Below, piece by piece: positions 1 through 9,900 of a stretch of 64,000 bases of DNA. This stretch comes from Orychophragmus violaceus. Lineage: Eukaryota > Streptophyta > Magnoliopsida > Brassicales > Brassicaceae. The position numbers and the translations under genes were made by a program. The stretch spans positions 43,799,522 through 43,863,521 of the forward strand of contig CM058229.1 in the NCBI GenBank assembly GCA_030180135.1, read 5' to 3'. The notes under the pieces were generated by a model. It worked only from the letters and a program-made list of their open reading frames with translations, was not told the origin of the DNA and ran no database searches. Position 1 is the first letter of the stretch. The number at the start of each line of letters is the position of its first letter.

Positions 1-507
1 AAGAACCCTAATTCACCAAAAATCAAATTCCTTCAATCCTAGGGCGAAATTGGGTATGGGCATTCATGCAAACACATATGGGGAAGGTTCTCAAGCAATA
101 TCAATCACAATCAATGGCAAAATCCGAGTTTGAAAATTGGGAGTTTTTGAATCCGAAAATCATTAGTGAGTTTTGGAGTTTTACCTTGCTTAGTGATGAT
201 TAAGTGAAGAAGTAGCAAGAGAATGTGAAAGAGCTTTGAAAACCGCAAATCAAGCACTTGAAATCTAAAAAAATTGATGGAGAATTGAGAGAGATAGAAG
301 GTTTTGAAGTTCTTGAGAGTTTTTTGCCAAAAACATAGTTGAAATCGAAAATGGGGAGGTGAAGGAGCGTGAAGGAGGAGAAAACAAGAAGAAATCGGGT
401 CCCAGGCGGTTTAGATCGGTTCATTAAATCGATTTTTTGGTCAAAATCCGGTCAAAACCGGTTTGGGATCGGTTTGAGTCAAGAGAACTTACCTGGGCGA
501 ATAGGGC

Positions 508-774
508 GTATCGGCCTGGCCAACCGATACGCTAGCCGATATTGACTCTCGGATTAAAAATTTGCAACTTGTATCGGTCTGGCCAGCCGATACAGTAACC
601 GATATCACTTCTTCCCGAGAGTCTGTATCGGCCTGGCCAACTGATACGGACGTCGATATCGACTCTCGGATTTTCTTCTCGAAATTTCGTATCGGCCTGG
701 CCAGCCGATACGGACGTCGATATCGACTCTCGGATTTTCTTTCGAAATTTCGTATCGGCCTGACCAGCCGATAC
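508..774. repeat. Five tandem ~63-bp units built on a GTATCGGC/GCCGATAC palindrome
   Basis: Near-palindromic 23-bp cores of the form GTATCGGC-(6-7 nt)-GCCGATAC begin at 508, 571, 625, 689 and 752, so spacings are 63, 54, 64 and 63 bp. Between cores there is a semi-conserved spacer containing gatatcgactctcggatt. The array sits in the non-coding region downstream of D pol. Open frames across it on both strands are a by-product of the 63-bp period (divisible by three) and have no recognisable protein family. Three of four spacings are 3 x 21 within one base, which recalls the 21-bp doublets elsewhere in the window. Confidence 0.85.
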
Positions 775-997
775 GGTCGCCGATATCGACTCCATGTATC
801 CCTTTCCTTCATTCCCATGGCCTTTACTTAACACCAATTAGTCCACAACCTCACCTAAAGACCAAAACCTGATAAAACTCAAAGAAAAACATCAAAAATA
901 ACAAGCAAAACATCATATGTACAGGGATAAACATGGGAATGTCTCCCAAGTGCGCTTTGTTTAAAGTCGTTAAGCTCGACTTTTGCAAACCGTGATT

Positions 998-2158
998 TTA
1001 AGCTGAGAGAGGGCTAGAGAGTGGAATCGAAGTCCCGTCCTCTATAGCTTCTGAGACGGAGTAATGCTTGAGTCTTTGTCCATTGACCGTGAACTCTTCA
1101 TCAGATTTTCCCCAAAGTACTACTGCTCCATACGATCTCACCTCCTTCACTCTAAACGGTCCCGACCATCTAGACTTGAGCTTCCCGGGAAAGAGTTTCA
1201 ACCGGGAGTTACAGAGCAACACAAGATCTCTTGCTTTAAACTCCTTCTGGATCAGCTTATCATGAAAAAGCTTGGTCCTCTCCTTATAGATATTTGAGCT
1301 CTCAAAAGCCTGAAGCCTTATCCCGTCAAGTTCATTTAGCTGAATCAATCTCTTCTCAGTCGCGGTCTTGATGTCAAAGTTCAGCAACTTGACAGCCCAC
1401 ATAGCCTTGTATTCCACCTCCACCGGTAAGTGACATGACTTCCCATACAGCATGGTGAACGGTGTATTGCCCAACGGAGTCTTGAAAGCAGTCCTATACG
1501 CCCACAGTGCGTCATCAAGCTTCCTAGACCAATCTTTCCTTGAGGCTCCAACAGTCTTCTCCAAGATAGCCTTGAGTTGCCTATTGGACACTTCAACTTG
1601 CCCGCTTGTTTGAGGATGATATGGTGTTGCAACCTTATGCTTTACTCCATACTTCTTCAAAAGACTCTGAAAGAGTTTGTTGATGAAGTGCGAGCCTCCA
1701 TTACTAATCACAATCCTTGGGATTCCAAACCTTGGGAAGATGATGCTCTTGAATAGCTTTATCACAACCTTGGCGTCATTCGTCGGACTCGCCACTTCTT
1801 CTACCCATTTGGAAACGTAATCCACAGCCACTAAGAGGTAGCTATTCCCATAAGAGGATGGGAAAGGTCCCATGATATCAATGCCCCACACATCAAACAC
1901 TTCAACTTCAAGAATAGGGTTTTGAGGCATCTCATTCCTCCTGCTGATTTTTCCTTTTCTTTGACAAGGATCACACTTAGTGATGAATTCTTTGGGATCT
2001 TTAAACATTGCAGGCCACCAAAACCCGGCTTGTAGAGCTTTTTGAACCGTCTTGAAGGTAGCAAAGTGACCACCATAAACTGACCCATGACAATGTAGGA
2101 GAATACCTCCTACTTCTTCATCAGCTATGCACCTTCTATAGAGTTGATCCTTACACAA
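998..2158 (-). pseudogene. Gypsy D integrase (pol C-terminal part)
   Basis: 386-codon frame with a Ty3/gypsy integrase. The zinc-binding region is near residues 15-70 (His-His then CDPCQ). The core follows: first Asp in GIDIMGPFP, a second site reading ISNGGSHF where the family has ISDGGSHF, then Glu in GQVEVSN. The C-terminal part has the usual basic segment ending in FRVKEV. The second catalytic Asp is therefore Asn, which should abolish strand transfer. The frame upstream (2159-2268) continues the integrase N-terminus but is broken by stops. The family is well supported; loss of activity is inferred from the Asp to Asn change and the fragmented frame. Confidence 0.85.
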
Positions 2159-2268
2159 AGTGTAGAGGTAAGGCTCATCCCAATAGTACCGATTGACATC
2201 TCTAAAGAACTTCTTCCTTTGGTAGCTATCAAGACTTGGTGGTTCCTTCCCAACAGCTAGGAAATTGA

Positions 2269-3105
2269 CTATGTCTGCATACCACGTTCCTTGTCTTCAA
2301 TAGAACTGACCTCTTCAATCCTCATTCTTATATCATGAGCATCTTTGACAACCTTGCAAGCCATTAGCTGTTCTTCAGGGAGAGAGTCATATAGAGGAAC
2401 ACCATCCTCAATTCTTAGTCTCGACAAGTGATCCGCCAATCCATTCTCAATACCTTTCTTATCCTTGATCTCCAAATCAAACTCTTGTAGCAGCAGGATA
2501 CATCTTAGAAGCCTTGGCTTGTCATCTTTCTTGGCAAGTAGATATCTCAACGCAGCATGATCCGTGTACACCACAACCTTGGATCCAACCAAGTATGACC
2601 TGAACTTCTCAAAGGCAAACACCACAGGTAGAAGCTCCTTCTCAGTTGTTGCATACCTCACTTGAGCATCATCCAATGTCCTACTAGCATAGTATATGAC
2701 ATGGAGTTTATTGTCTTCCCTCTGTCCAAGGACTGCTCCCACTGCGTAGTCACTCGCATCACACATAATCTCGAAAGGTAACTCCCAGTCAGGGGCTTGA
2801 ACAATCAGAGCACTAATCAAAGCTTCCTTAATCCTGTGAAACGCAGTCAAACACTCCTCATCAAACACAAAGTATGTCTCCTTACACAGTAGACGTGTGA
2901 GTGGTCTAGCGATCTTAGAGAAGTCCTTGATAAACCGTCTGTAGAACCCTGCATGACCCAAGAAGTGTCGGATCCCTTTCACTGAGTTCGGCGGTTGAAG
3001 ACTTGTCATCACCTCTATCTTAGCCTTATCCACTTCAATGTCATTCTCTGAAATCTTGTGACCCAACACAATCCCTTCTGTACCATGAAGTGGCAGTTTT
3101 CCCAA
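2269..3105 (-). pseudogene. Gypsy D RNase H and RT connection domain
   Basis: 278-codon frame. It begins inside the RT thumb region (KGIRHFLGHAGFYRRFIKDFS) and continues through a gypsy RNase H domain with visible acidic residues in CDASDYAVG, TTEKELL, YTDHAALRYLL and NGLADHLSRL. It overlaps the next upstream RT fragment in a different frame, so at least one frameshift separates RT from RNase H. It stops at 2269, before the integrase, where the intact family would read on as one polyprotein. Confidence 0.8.
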
Positions 3106-3590
3106 TTGAGCACGAGGTTCGTCTCTTCACATCTCCTTAAGGCCCTGCACAAATTCAACAGACAGGAAGAGAAGGAAGAGCCATACACAGAGAAATCATC
3201 CATGAAAACTTCTACGATATCCTCGATAAGATCCGAGAAAATAGACATCATACACCACTAAAAGGTAGCCGGTGCATTACACAAGCCAAATGGCATCCTT
3301 CGATAAGCAAAGGTACCATAAGGACAAGTGAATGTCGTTTTCTCCTGATCATTCGGATGTATCGGGATCTGAAAGAACATACTGTATCTGTCAAGAAAGC
3401 AATAAAAAGGATGGTTAGCAAGGCGCTCTAGCATTTGATCTATGAACGGTAATGGAAAATGATCCTTCCTAGATGCGGCATTTAGCTTTCTATAACCTAT
3501 ACACATCCTATGCCCGGTGATAGTCCTAGTAGGAATCAATTCATTATTGTCATTTTCAACAACCGTAATCCCCCCCTTTCTTCGGGACAC
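3015..3590 (-). pseudogene. Gypsy D reverse transcriptase, two frames
   Basis: RT split over two frames. Minus 3590-3258 carries the fingers and palm: RMCIGYRKLN (family usually has Asp where Gly stands), LDRYSMFFQIPIH with the first catalytic Asp kept, and FAYRRMPFGLCNAP. Minus 3251-3015 carries the FMDD catalytic box followed by FSVYG. A stop lies between them at about 3255. Several normally invariant small residues are replaced (Gly to Arg and Met after the first catalytic Asp), fitting relaxed selection. Confidence 0.8.
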
Positions 3591-4143
3591 AGTGCACGGG
3601 AGAAACCCAAGTGCTGTCCGAGATAAGGTAGATTATCCCTGCATCAAGCAATTTAAGAATCTCTTTCTTGACTACCTCCTTAAGATTAGAATTCAATCTT
3701 CTTTGATGCTCAATAGAAGACATGTATTCATTTTCAAGGTGGATCCTATGAGTGCATAAGCTAGGTGACAATTCTTTTATATCATCAAGTGAGTATCCTA
3801 TTGCTTTTTTAAACTTTTTCAATTCAGTGGTTAAAGCAATCAATTCATCATCACTCAACAACTCATTCACAATGACAAGATAAGTAGAGTTAGGGCCAAG
3901 AAATGCATACCGAAGCCCCCGCAAAAGGGGCTTTAACTCAACCTTTGGCGCTTTGAGCTCGCTCCAATCATCAGCTACAAGCTGCTCCTTGCACAGCTCA
4001 ACTACCTTGGCGCCATCAGCATCTATATCCATAGCAAAGACCTCTAGCTCCTTACCCACTGAATCTGATCCAAGCTCTAAGTATTCAACCTCTCCTGACA
4101 AAGGCTTGTGCGAATCAAGTGCTCTCATATAAGCCCAGCTTTC
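3556..4143 (-). pseudogene. Gypsy D protease-to-RT linker and RT N-terminus
   Basis: Minus-strand frame whose gypsy part starts exactly at the copia B insertion (4143) and ends in WVSPVHCVPKKGG, the Athila-type RT entry motif. Upstream residues match the Athila linker style (LRYAFLGPNSTY, IGYSLDDIKELSPSLCTHRIHLE). The open frame runs past 4143 into the B LTR, so its first ~55 codons are not gypsy. A frameshift near 3570 separates it from the next RT block. Confidence 0.75.
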
Positions 4144-4407
4144 TGTTGGGAATGTCCTGAAATCTATTGTACTTACTCTAAGTGAAAGTCGTATTGTCCA
4201 GATGAGACAATCATATAATACTAGGTAGTCATAATGCTTTGCTAGAAGCCACTTATGATCAATGAGTTTAGAACTCATTGCTAGTGTTATATGACCTACA
4301 GTGTCACACACCTAAGCAAACTGGACGTTAAAGACGAGGTTGATCATTAGTGTAATGATCTAGTGAATGCATATTTGATATGCATTCGGTATCAAAGTTC
4401 TGGGGCC

Positions 4408-4442
4408 GTGTCGATCGACACAAAGAGTGTGTCGGTCGACAC
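4408..4442. promoter_or_regulatory. Palindrome doublet with 21-bp period, B 5' LTR
   Basis: GTGTCGATCGACAC, a 7-nt spacer, then GTGTCGGTCGACAC. Start-to-start distance is 21 bp. It ends 66 bp before the TATA box at 4509. The 3' LTR copy is at 26626-26660 with the same spacing and distance. A role as a dimeric binding site in U3 is inference. Confidence 0.7.
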
Positions 4443-4508
4443 AACTCGCGGATTACCAGATTAATTCGGTTTAATCGTTGGTTAATCCCGTTGCGGTTTA
4501 AGTCGACA

Positions 4509-4516
4509 TATATAAG
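4509..4516 (+). promoter_or_regulatory. TATA box of copia B LTR
   Basis: TATATAAG in the middle of the LTR, within a GTCGAC-flanked inverted repeat. The matching box in the 3' LTR begins at 26727. It probably sets the U3/R boundary about 30 bp downstream. Confidence 0.6.
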
Positions 4517-4950
4517 ATATATGGTCGACCTAAACTCGAACTTAACCTAATTCACAGCCACAAGAACTAGAAAAGAAACCTCTCTAGAGATTAGATCTCT
4601 TATAGGCACTAGCATCCCTCGTGTTCAGTTTGTGTGCTTGTGGATACCAGTAGAGGCACAGCGTTTGAGGTGCTTCTGTTGGAATTGTGTCCAGTAATCT
4701 CGGTATTGTCTCTAGAAAGTAAGAGTATGTCAATGATCAGACATAAGTCATATAATACTGGGGGTCATGATGGCTTGCTAGAGTCCGCTCATGATCTATA
4801 AGTCTTGGACTTATTGCCTTTATTATATGATCCCATATGGGTCACACGCCTAAGCTAACAGGAAAATGTGTAGGAACGGTTTAGCAGAAGTACGGTAAAA
4901 GTGCTAGGCATTTACTGTACTTAGAGAGAATAAAACGGTTTAGCCACTGT

Positions 4951-4985
4951 GTGTCGATCGATACACAAGGTGTGTCGATCGACAC
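4951..4985. promoter_or_regulatory. Palindrome doublet with 21-bp period, A 5' LTR
   Basis: GTGTCGATCGATACAC and GTGTCGATCGACAC start 21 bp apart. The doublet ends 67 bp before the TATA box at 5053, almost the same arrangement as in copia B although the surrounding LTR sequence differs. The 3' LTR copy is at 12097-12131. Confidence 0.7.
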
Positions 4986-5052
4986 AGTGCGCGAATGCCG
5001 TCGAGTTAATTGGTGTTTGGGCCAAATGGCCCAAACGGAACCGGACAAGTTT

Positions 5053-5060
5053 TATAAATA
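5053..5060 (+). promoter_or_regulatory. TATA box of copia A LTR
   Basis: TATAAATA followed about 30 bp later by aaaccctagccg, a plausible start region. It marks the likely U3/R boundary. Confidence 0.65.
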
Positions 5061-5344
5061 AAACTCGAGTTCAGAACCAAAAACCCTAGCCGAAAACTCT
5101 CTCTCCCTCTGCGCCGAGTTCCCCTAGTGGCCTAGCAGCCTTCTTCCTGATTGGTGTGCGTGTGTGAACCTCTGGAGGAGTTATCTCTCGGTGGCTCTCT
5201 GATCTCTGACATACCATCTCTTTCCGCTGCAAACAGGTATAAGGTGAGATCTATCATTGTTTCTATTCAAGAGAACCTAGATCAGCATGTTTAGGTTAAT
5301 CTGAATCTGAGAATTGAATCAGGATTGACTAAACATTCCTTCAG

Positions 5345-5356
5345 TGGTATCAGAGC
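5345..5356 (+). other. Primer-binding site of copia A
   Basis: TGGTATCAGAGC lies one base after the 5' LTR and complements the 3' end of plant initiator tRNA-Met, the usual copia primer. Confidence 0.93.
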
Positions 5357-6995
5357 CAGGTTCTGGTTTTTCTTGTTTAGATTCAAGTTTAGGATTGTTT
5401 TTCTTGTTTAAAAGTGTTTTGAATCAACTACTGATAAGAGAAATCACTTAAGCAACAAGGAATTGAAACCTAAACACACTTAAAATCGCAGAAACCAAGC
5501 TATATTGATTTGGTAGAATGCGATTTTCAAAAGTCAGTATCGACTGCGATCGCATGGATCGATCGATACGATCGCATGGATCGGTCGATACAGTCTATCG
5601 GCTAACCCTGTTAACGCGTGAAAGCATCGATCGATGCAGGATCGATGCAGGTTCGATGTTGGTGCATCGACCGATTCGGTTGGTGCATCGATCGACACGG
5701 TTAGGGTTTTGGCTCGGTTCCGTGCATTCGTGAGAGCATCGATCGATACAGGATCGATGCACGATCGATGCAGGATCGATGCTAAGAGCATCGACCGATG
5801 CGGTTGATGGATCGATCGACACGGTTGGTTCATCGATCGACATGGTTGGTTTAAGGCTCGGTTTAATATTTTGATTAAAATTAATTCGTCCTGGTTTAAT
5901 AAACAGATTTAATAATTTTATTAAGTCTGGTTAAACCGGGACAAGAAATCCAATGTCGAAAGAATTATTGGATTTAGTGCCTAAACCAGGATTTTCTAAT
6001 TTGATTTGGTTGGACCAAATAAATTGAGAAAATCCGGTTTAGTAAATAACCGGTTGACAATTGTGGTCGTCGTAGTAATTAATTTTGGTTAGACCAATTT
6101 TAATGAACCAGACCGGTTATGTCATCTAATTGGACGATCGGGTTATGTCTCGGACATAGACTAATTCTTCGGCCTCGGGCCAAGAAGTTAAAACGATTGG
6201 ACCAATTATTTGAGTCTTTCTTCAGATTTAATTTAAAATTTATTTTATAAAGAATATAAATCGATTTTAAATTAAAGTTTCCGATATTTTGAAATTAGAA
6301 AGTTTCTTAATTTATAGAAGTTTCTAGATTTGCATGATTCGGATTTTAAGAAATTTCTAAAGTTAGAAAGTTTCCGGTTTTAGAAAGTTTCCAATTTTAG
6401 AAAGTTTCCAAAAATAGTAGGTTTTCTAAAATGGAAAGTTTTCCGAAATAGTAATCTTCTATTTTGGGAATGAGATTTTAAAATAAACCTACGAGCCTCA
6501 AATAATATCAAGCGTTGGATGTCTTGTCCAGGCTATGTCAGCTGTTGAAGCCCATTCAATTGTATTCATGGCCTTACAGTGTGAGGGTGTCTGCTTTTGC
6601 GTGGGTAAGACGGTTTGTGATTCATAAATGTCATTGGGAGTCCCAGACATTAATGATTACATGACTATATAGTCTGGTTTTCTTGACTAGGCCATCGGGA
6701 GTCCCGGGCCTTGAGACATCAGAGTGGATTGGGCCTCGGGCCCAGATTCACAACCAAGAGTTATATCACGGATATAATTAGCCGATATAGGGCTTACCGA
6801 TATAATCTAATATTGGGTGACGGCCAGTGGCCCACTTTAATCTTAGTTATATGTGGATCTTGGAATCATTATATTCTATTGAGGGTAACTGATGTTATTG
6901 AATATAATGCATGATTAATCATATTAAAATTTAATACGAGATTAATCATATTGAACATAACAACTAATAACCTTTTTATCTTATATATTTCAGCT
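5357..6995 (+). other. Copia A leader: CGATCG-rich block and twin-hairpin module
   Basis: Non-coding leader of about 1.6 kb. Block 5540-5850 is dense in GATCGAT-type palindromes, including a 21-bp doublet (5664-5698) and a 21-bp-period triplet (5788-5843). An AT-rich stretch (5870-6480) with repeated agaaagtttcc follows. Before gag is a block shared with I, F and B that holds two short hairpins: TGGGAGTCCCA (6635-6645) and CGGGAGTCCCG (6696-6706). A third, GGGCC-TCG-GGCCC, is at 6731-6743. The leader ends in a pyrimidine-rich AG (6992-6993) two bases before the gag ATG, a possible splice acceptor. Confidence 0.75.
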
Positions 6996-9900
6996 ATGAC
7001 TACTACAAGCGCACAAAACACATTCTCGATCCGGTCTGTTCTCGAGAAGGAGAAGCTGACTGGAACGAACTTCCTGACATGGTCAAGGAACTTGAGGCTA
7101 GTCCTCAAGCAGGAGAAGAAGTATTATGTCCTTCGTGATCCTCTCCCCGAGAGGCCTCCTGCCAATGCCGCCAGGACTCTGCATAATGCTTGGGAAAAGC
7201 ATTCGTCAGATGAAAATGATGCCTATTGCCTGATGTTGGTGACAATGACTGCTGAGCTGCAAAAATAGTTCGAGAGTGTATTGTCACCCATCGAGATAAT
7301 GGCAAGCCTGAAATCGCTTTTTCAGGAGCAGGCTAGGACTGAGAGGTTCCAGACAGTTAAGAACCTCTTGGAATGCAAGTTGGCTGCGAATGCGGCAGTG
7401 AGTCCTCATGTCTTGAAGATGATGGGTTATCTCGATCATCTTCAGAAACTCGACTGCCCTATCAGCCAGGAACTTGCCTGCGACATCATTCTGCAGTCAT
7501 TACCTGCAAGCTATGATCAGTTCATTCTGAACTTTAACATGCATGGCTTGAGTAAGACATTGCCTGAGCTTCACGGAATGCTCAAGACTGCGGAGCCCAA
7601 TTTGAGGAAAACCGCCAAGGACCCCAATGTGCTTATGGTGCAGAAGGGCAAGGGGTTTAAGAAATCCTCTGCTAAGGATAAGGGAAAGGCCAAGGCTGTC
7701 CAAGTCGCGGACAAGGACACGCCAAAACCCAAGCCCAAGTCCAAGGCTGGGCCAACTGACATATGCAGGTTCTGTAAAGAACCAGGGCATTGGAGGAGAG
7801 AATGTAAGAAATTCCAGGAAGGTCTAAAGGAATTGAAGAAGAAGACTTTTGAGACTTCTTCAACAGGTATTTTCGTTATAGAAGTTAATACAACTACTTC
7901 TGATAATACCTCATGGGTTATGGATACTGGTTGTGGGGCTCATATTTGTACTAATATGCAGGCACTCAGCAACAGTAGAAGGCTGAAGCAAGGACAAGTG
8001 GAGCTACGAGTTGGGAATGGAGCGAAAGTTCCAGCACTAGCTGTAGGCACTTACTTGTTGTCTTTACCTTCGGGATTGATTTTAGAACTCAATAATTGTT
8101 ATTTTGTACCTGCTATAAGCAGAAATATTATTTCAATTTCTTTGTTGGATTTGGAAGGTTATGATTTTTCAGTTAAGAATAAATTATGTTCCTTCAATCG
8201 CAACAATTTGTTCTATGGTTCTGCCCCTCTTTCGAATGGGCTTTACATACTCGATCAATCCGCGCCAATTTATAACATTAATACCAAACGGTTCAAACCT
8301 AATGAGGAGAACCAAACGTTTCTATGGCATTGTCGTTTAGGGCACATCAGCGAGAAACGCATTAAGAGGCTCCATACGAATGGACTTCTTGGCACTTTTG
8401 ACTTTGAGTCATGTGAGAAATGCGAATCCTGCATGATGGGCAAAATGACACGGGCCCCCTTTAATAAACCTAACGAGAGGGCCAGTGACTTATTGGGCCT
8501 GATACACACTGATGTGTGTGGCCCAATGTCCACAAATGCAAGAGGAAACTATCAGTACTTCATTACCTTCACTGATGATTTCAGTAGGTATGGATATGTT
8601 TATTTGATGAAACATAAGTCTGAATCTTTTGAGAAGTTCAGAGAATTCCAAAATGAAGTACAGAACCAACTTGGCAAAAGCATTAAGGCTCTTCGGTCCG
8701 ACCGAGGAGGAGAATACTTAAGCCAAGAATTCAGTGATCATCTGAGAGAGTGTGGGATCGTATCCCAACTCACTCCTCCTGGAACACCTCAATGGAATGG
8801 TGTGTCTGAAAGGAGAAATCGGACCTTATTGGATATGGTTCGATCTATGATGAGTCACACAGACCTTCCAATATCCCTTTGGGGATATGCTCTGCTAACA
8901 GCAGTGTTCACTCTAAATAGAGCGCCATCGAAAGCAGTAGCAAAGACACCATATGAATTATGGACTGGAGTAGCTCCAGTGCTGTCTTATCTCAGAATTT
9001 GGGGTTGTGAAGCCTATGTCAAGAGATTGATCTCAGACAAGCTTACACCAAAATCTGACAAATGCTACTTCATTGGTTATCCACGGGAAACCAAGGCTTA
9101 TTACTTCTATCTACGTTCCGAGAACAAGATCTTTGTTGCCCGGGATTGTAACTTTCTTGAGAGGGAGTTTCTCTCTAAGAAAGACAGTGGGAGTAAGGTA
9201 CTGCTTGAAGAAATTCAAGATGAACAGGATACTGCTCAACCTAATGAGGAAGAGCAGCAGGAGGACCTACAAGAAATTGTAGAGCCTGAACCTGTAGTAC
9301 CTGAAGTTCGAAGATCCGGGAGGATCCGTCACGAACCCGAGAGATATCAAGGATTCCTCGTGACTGACTGTCATGATCTTCTGATCATTGATGGTGATGA
9401 ACCATCGAACTTCAATCAAGCCATGATGGGCCCAGATTCCTCTAAGTGGCGCAAGGCCACTGATTCCGAAATGGACTCCATGTCGGTCAACCAAGTGTTT
9501 TCGTTGGTTGACTTACCCGCTGGTGTAAAAGCCATCGAGTGCAAATGGATCTTCAAGAAGAAGATTGACGTGGATGGAAATGTCCAGATTTATAAAGCCA
9601 GGTTGGTGGCAAAAGGTTTCAGACAAGTTCACGGTGTGGATTACGATGAAACCTATTCACCAGTGGCTATGATGAAATCTATTCGGATTCTACTAGCAAC
9701 TGCAGCTTTTCATGATTATGAAATTTGGCAGATGGACGTGAAAACCGCCTTCCTGAATGGTATTCTGGAAGAGGATGTGTATATGACACAACCTGACGGT
9801 TACATAGATCCAAAGAATGCTGGAAAAGTATGCAAGCTTCATAAATCCATTTATGGATTGAAGCAAGCATCGAGGAGCTGGAATCTTCGTTTTGATGAAG

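Larger units (their letters stand above)
1..4143 (-). mobile_element. Athila-like Ty3/gypsy element D, 3' portion
   Basis: Decayed gypsy element read on the minus strand. In coding order it holds the region just before reverse transcriptase, RT, RNase H and integrase, then a non-coding 3' region (1-997). The remaining upstream part (protease end of gag-pro) lies at 27044 to about 27960, because copia B was inserted between the two. The target duplication around B is ctttc before and cttcc after, one mismatch. No LTR of D is in the window. Positions 1-480 hold no gene I can support; they resemble in position the stretch downstream of pol in gypsy E (48214-48900). Confidence 0.8.
4144..4676 (+). 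repeat. Copia B 5' LTR, first segment
   Basis: First 533 bp of the 5' LTR. It contains a palindrome doublet (4408-4442) and a TATA box (4509-4516). The TATA box lies inside an imperfect ~38-bp inverted repeat whose arms carry GTCGAC (about 4496-4535). The LTR is cut at 4676 by copia A and resumes at 12495 after the gcttc duplication. Confidence 0.93.
4677..5343 (+). repeat. Copia A 5' LTR
   Basis: TGTTGG...CCTTCA. Reading along it: a U3 hairpin with arms 4889-4904 and 4908-4921, a palindrome doublet 4951-4985, a TTTGGGCC/GGCCCAAA inverted repeat (5016-5035), TATAAATA at 5053, and splice-donor-like sites (GT at 5237 and 5244) near the 3' end. Confidence 0.97.

Noticed and set aside
489..837. 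Overlapping open frames of 89-109 codons on both strands
   Set aside because: They arise from the 63-bp tandem repeat, whose length is divisible by three; no protein family and opposite frames equally open.
5345..5356. tRNA gene fragment
   Set aside because: Only 12 nt complementary to the tRNA-Met 3' end, placed as a primer-binding site; no cloverleaf around it.
5540..5850. Possible CRISPR-like array of palindromic repeats
   Set aside because: Repeats are short, variable, not separated by unique spacers of constant length, and lie in a plant retrotransposon leader.
8270..8533. 87-codon antisense frame inside copia A integrase, also at matching places in I, F and J
   Set aside because: It mirrors strongly conserved sense coding sequence; its conservation is explained by the integrase.
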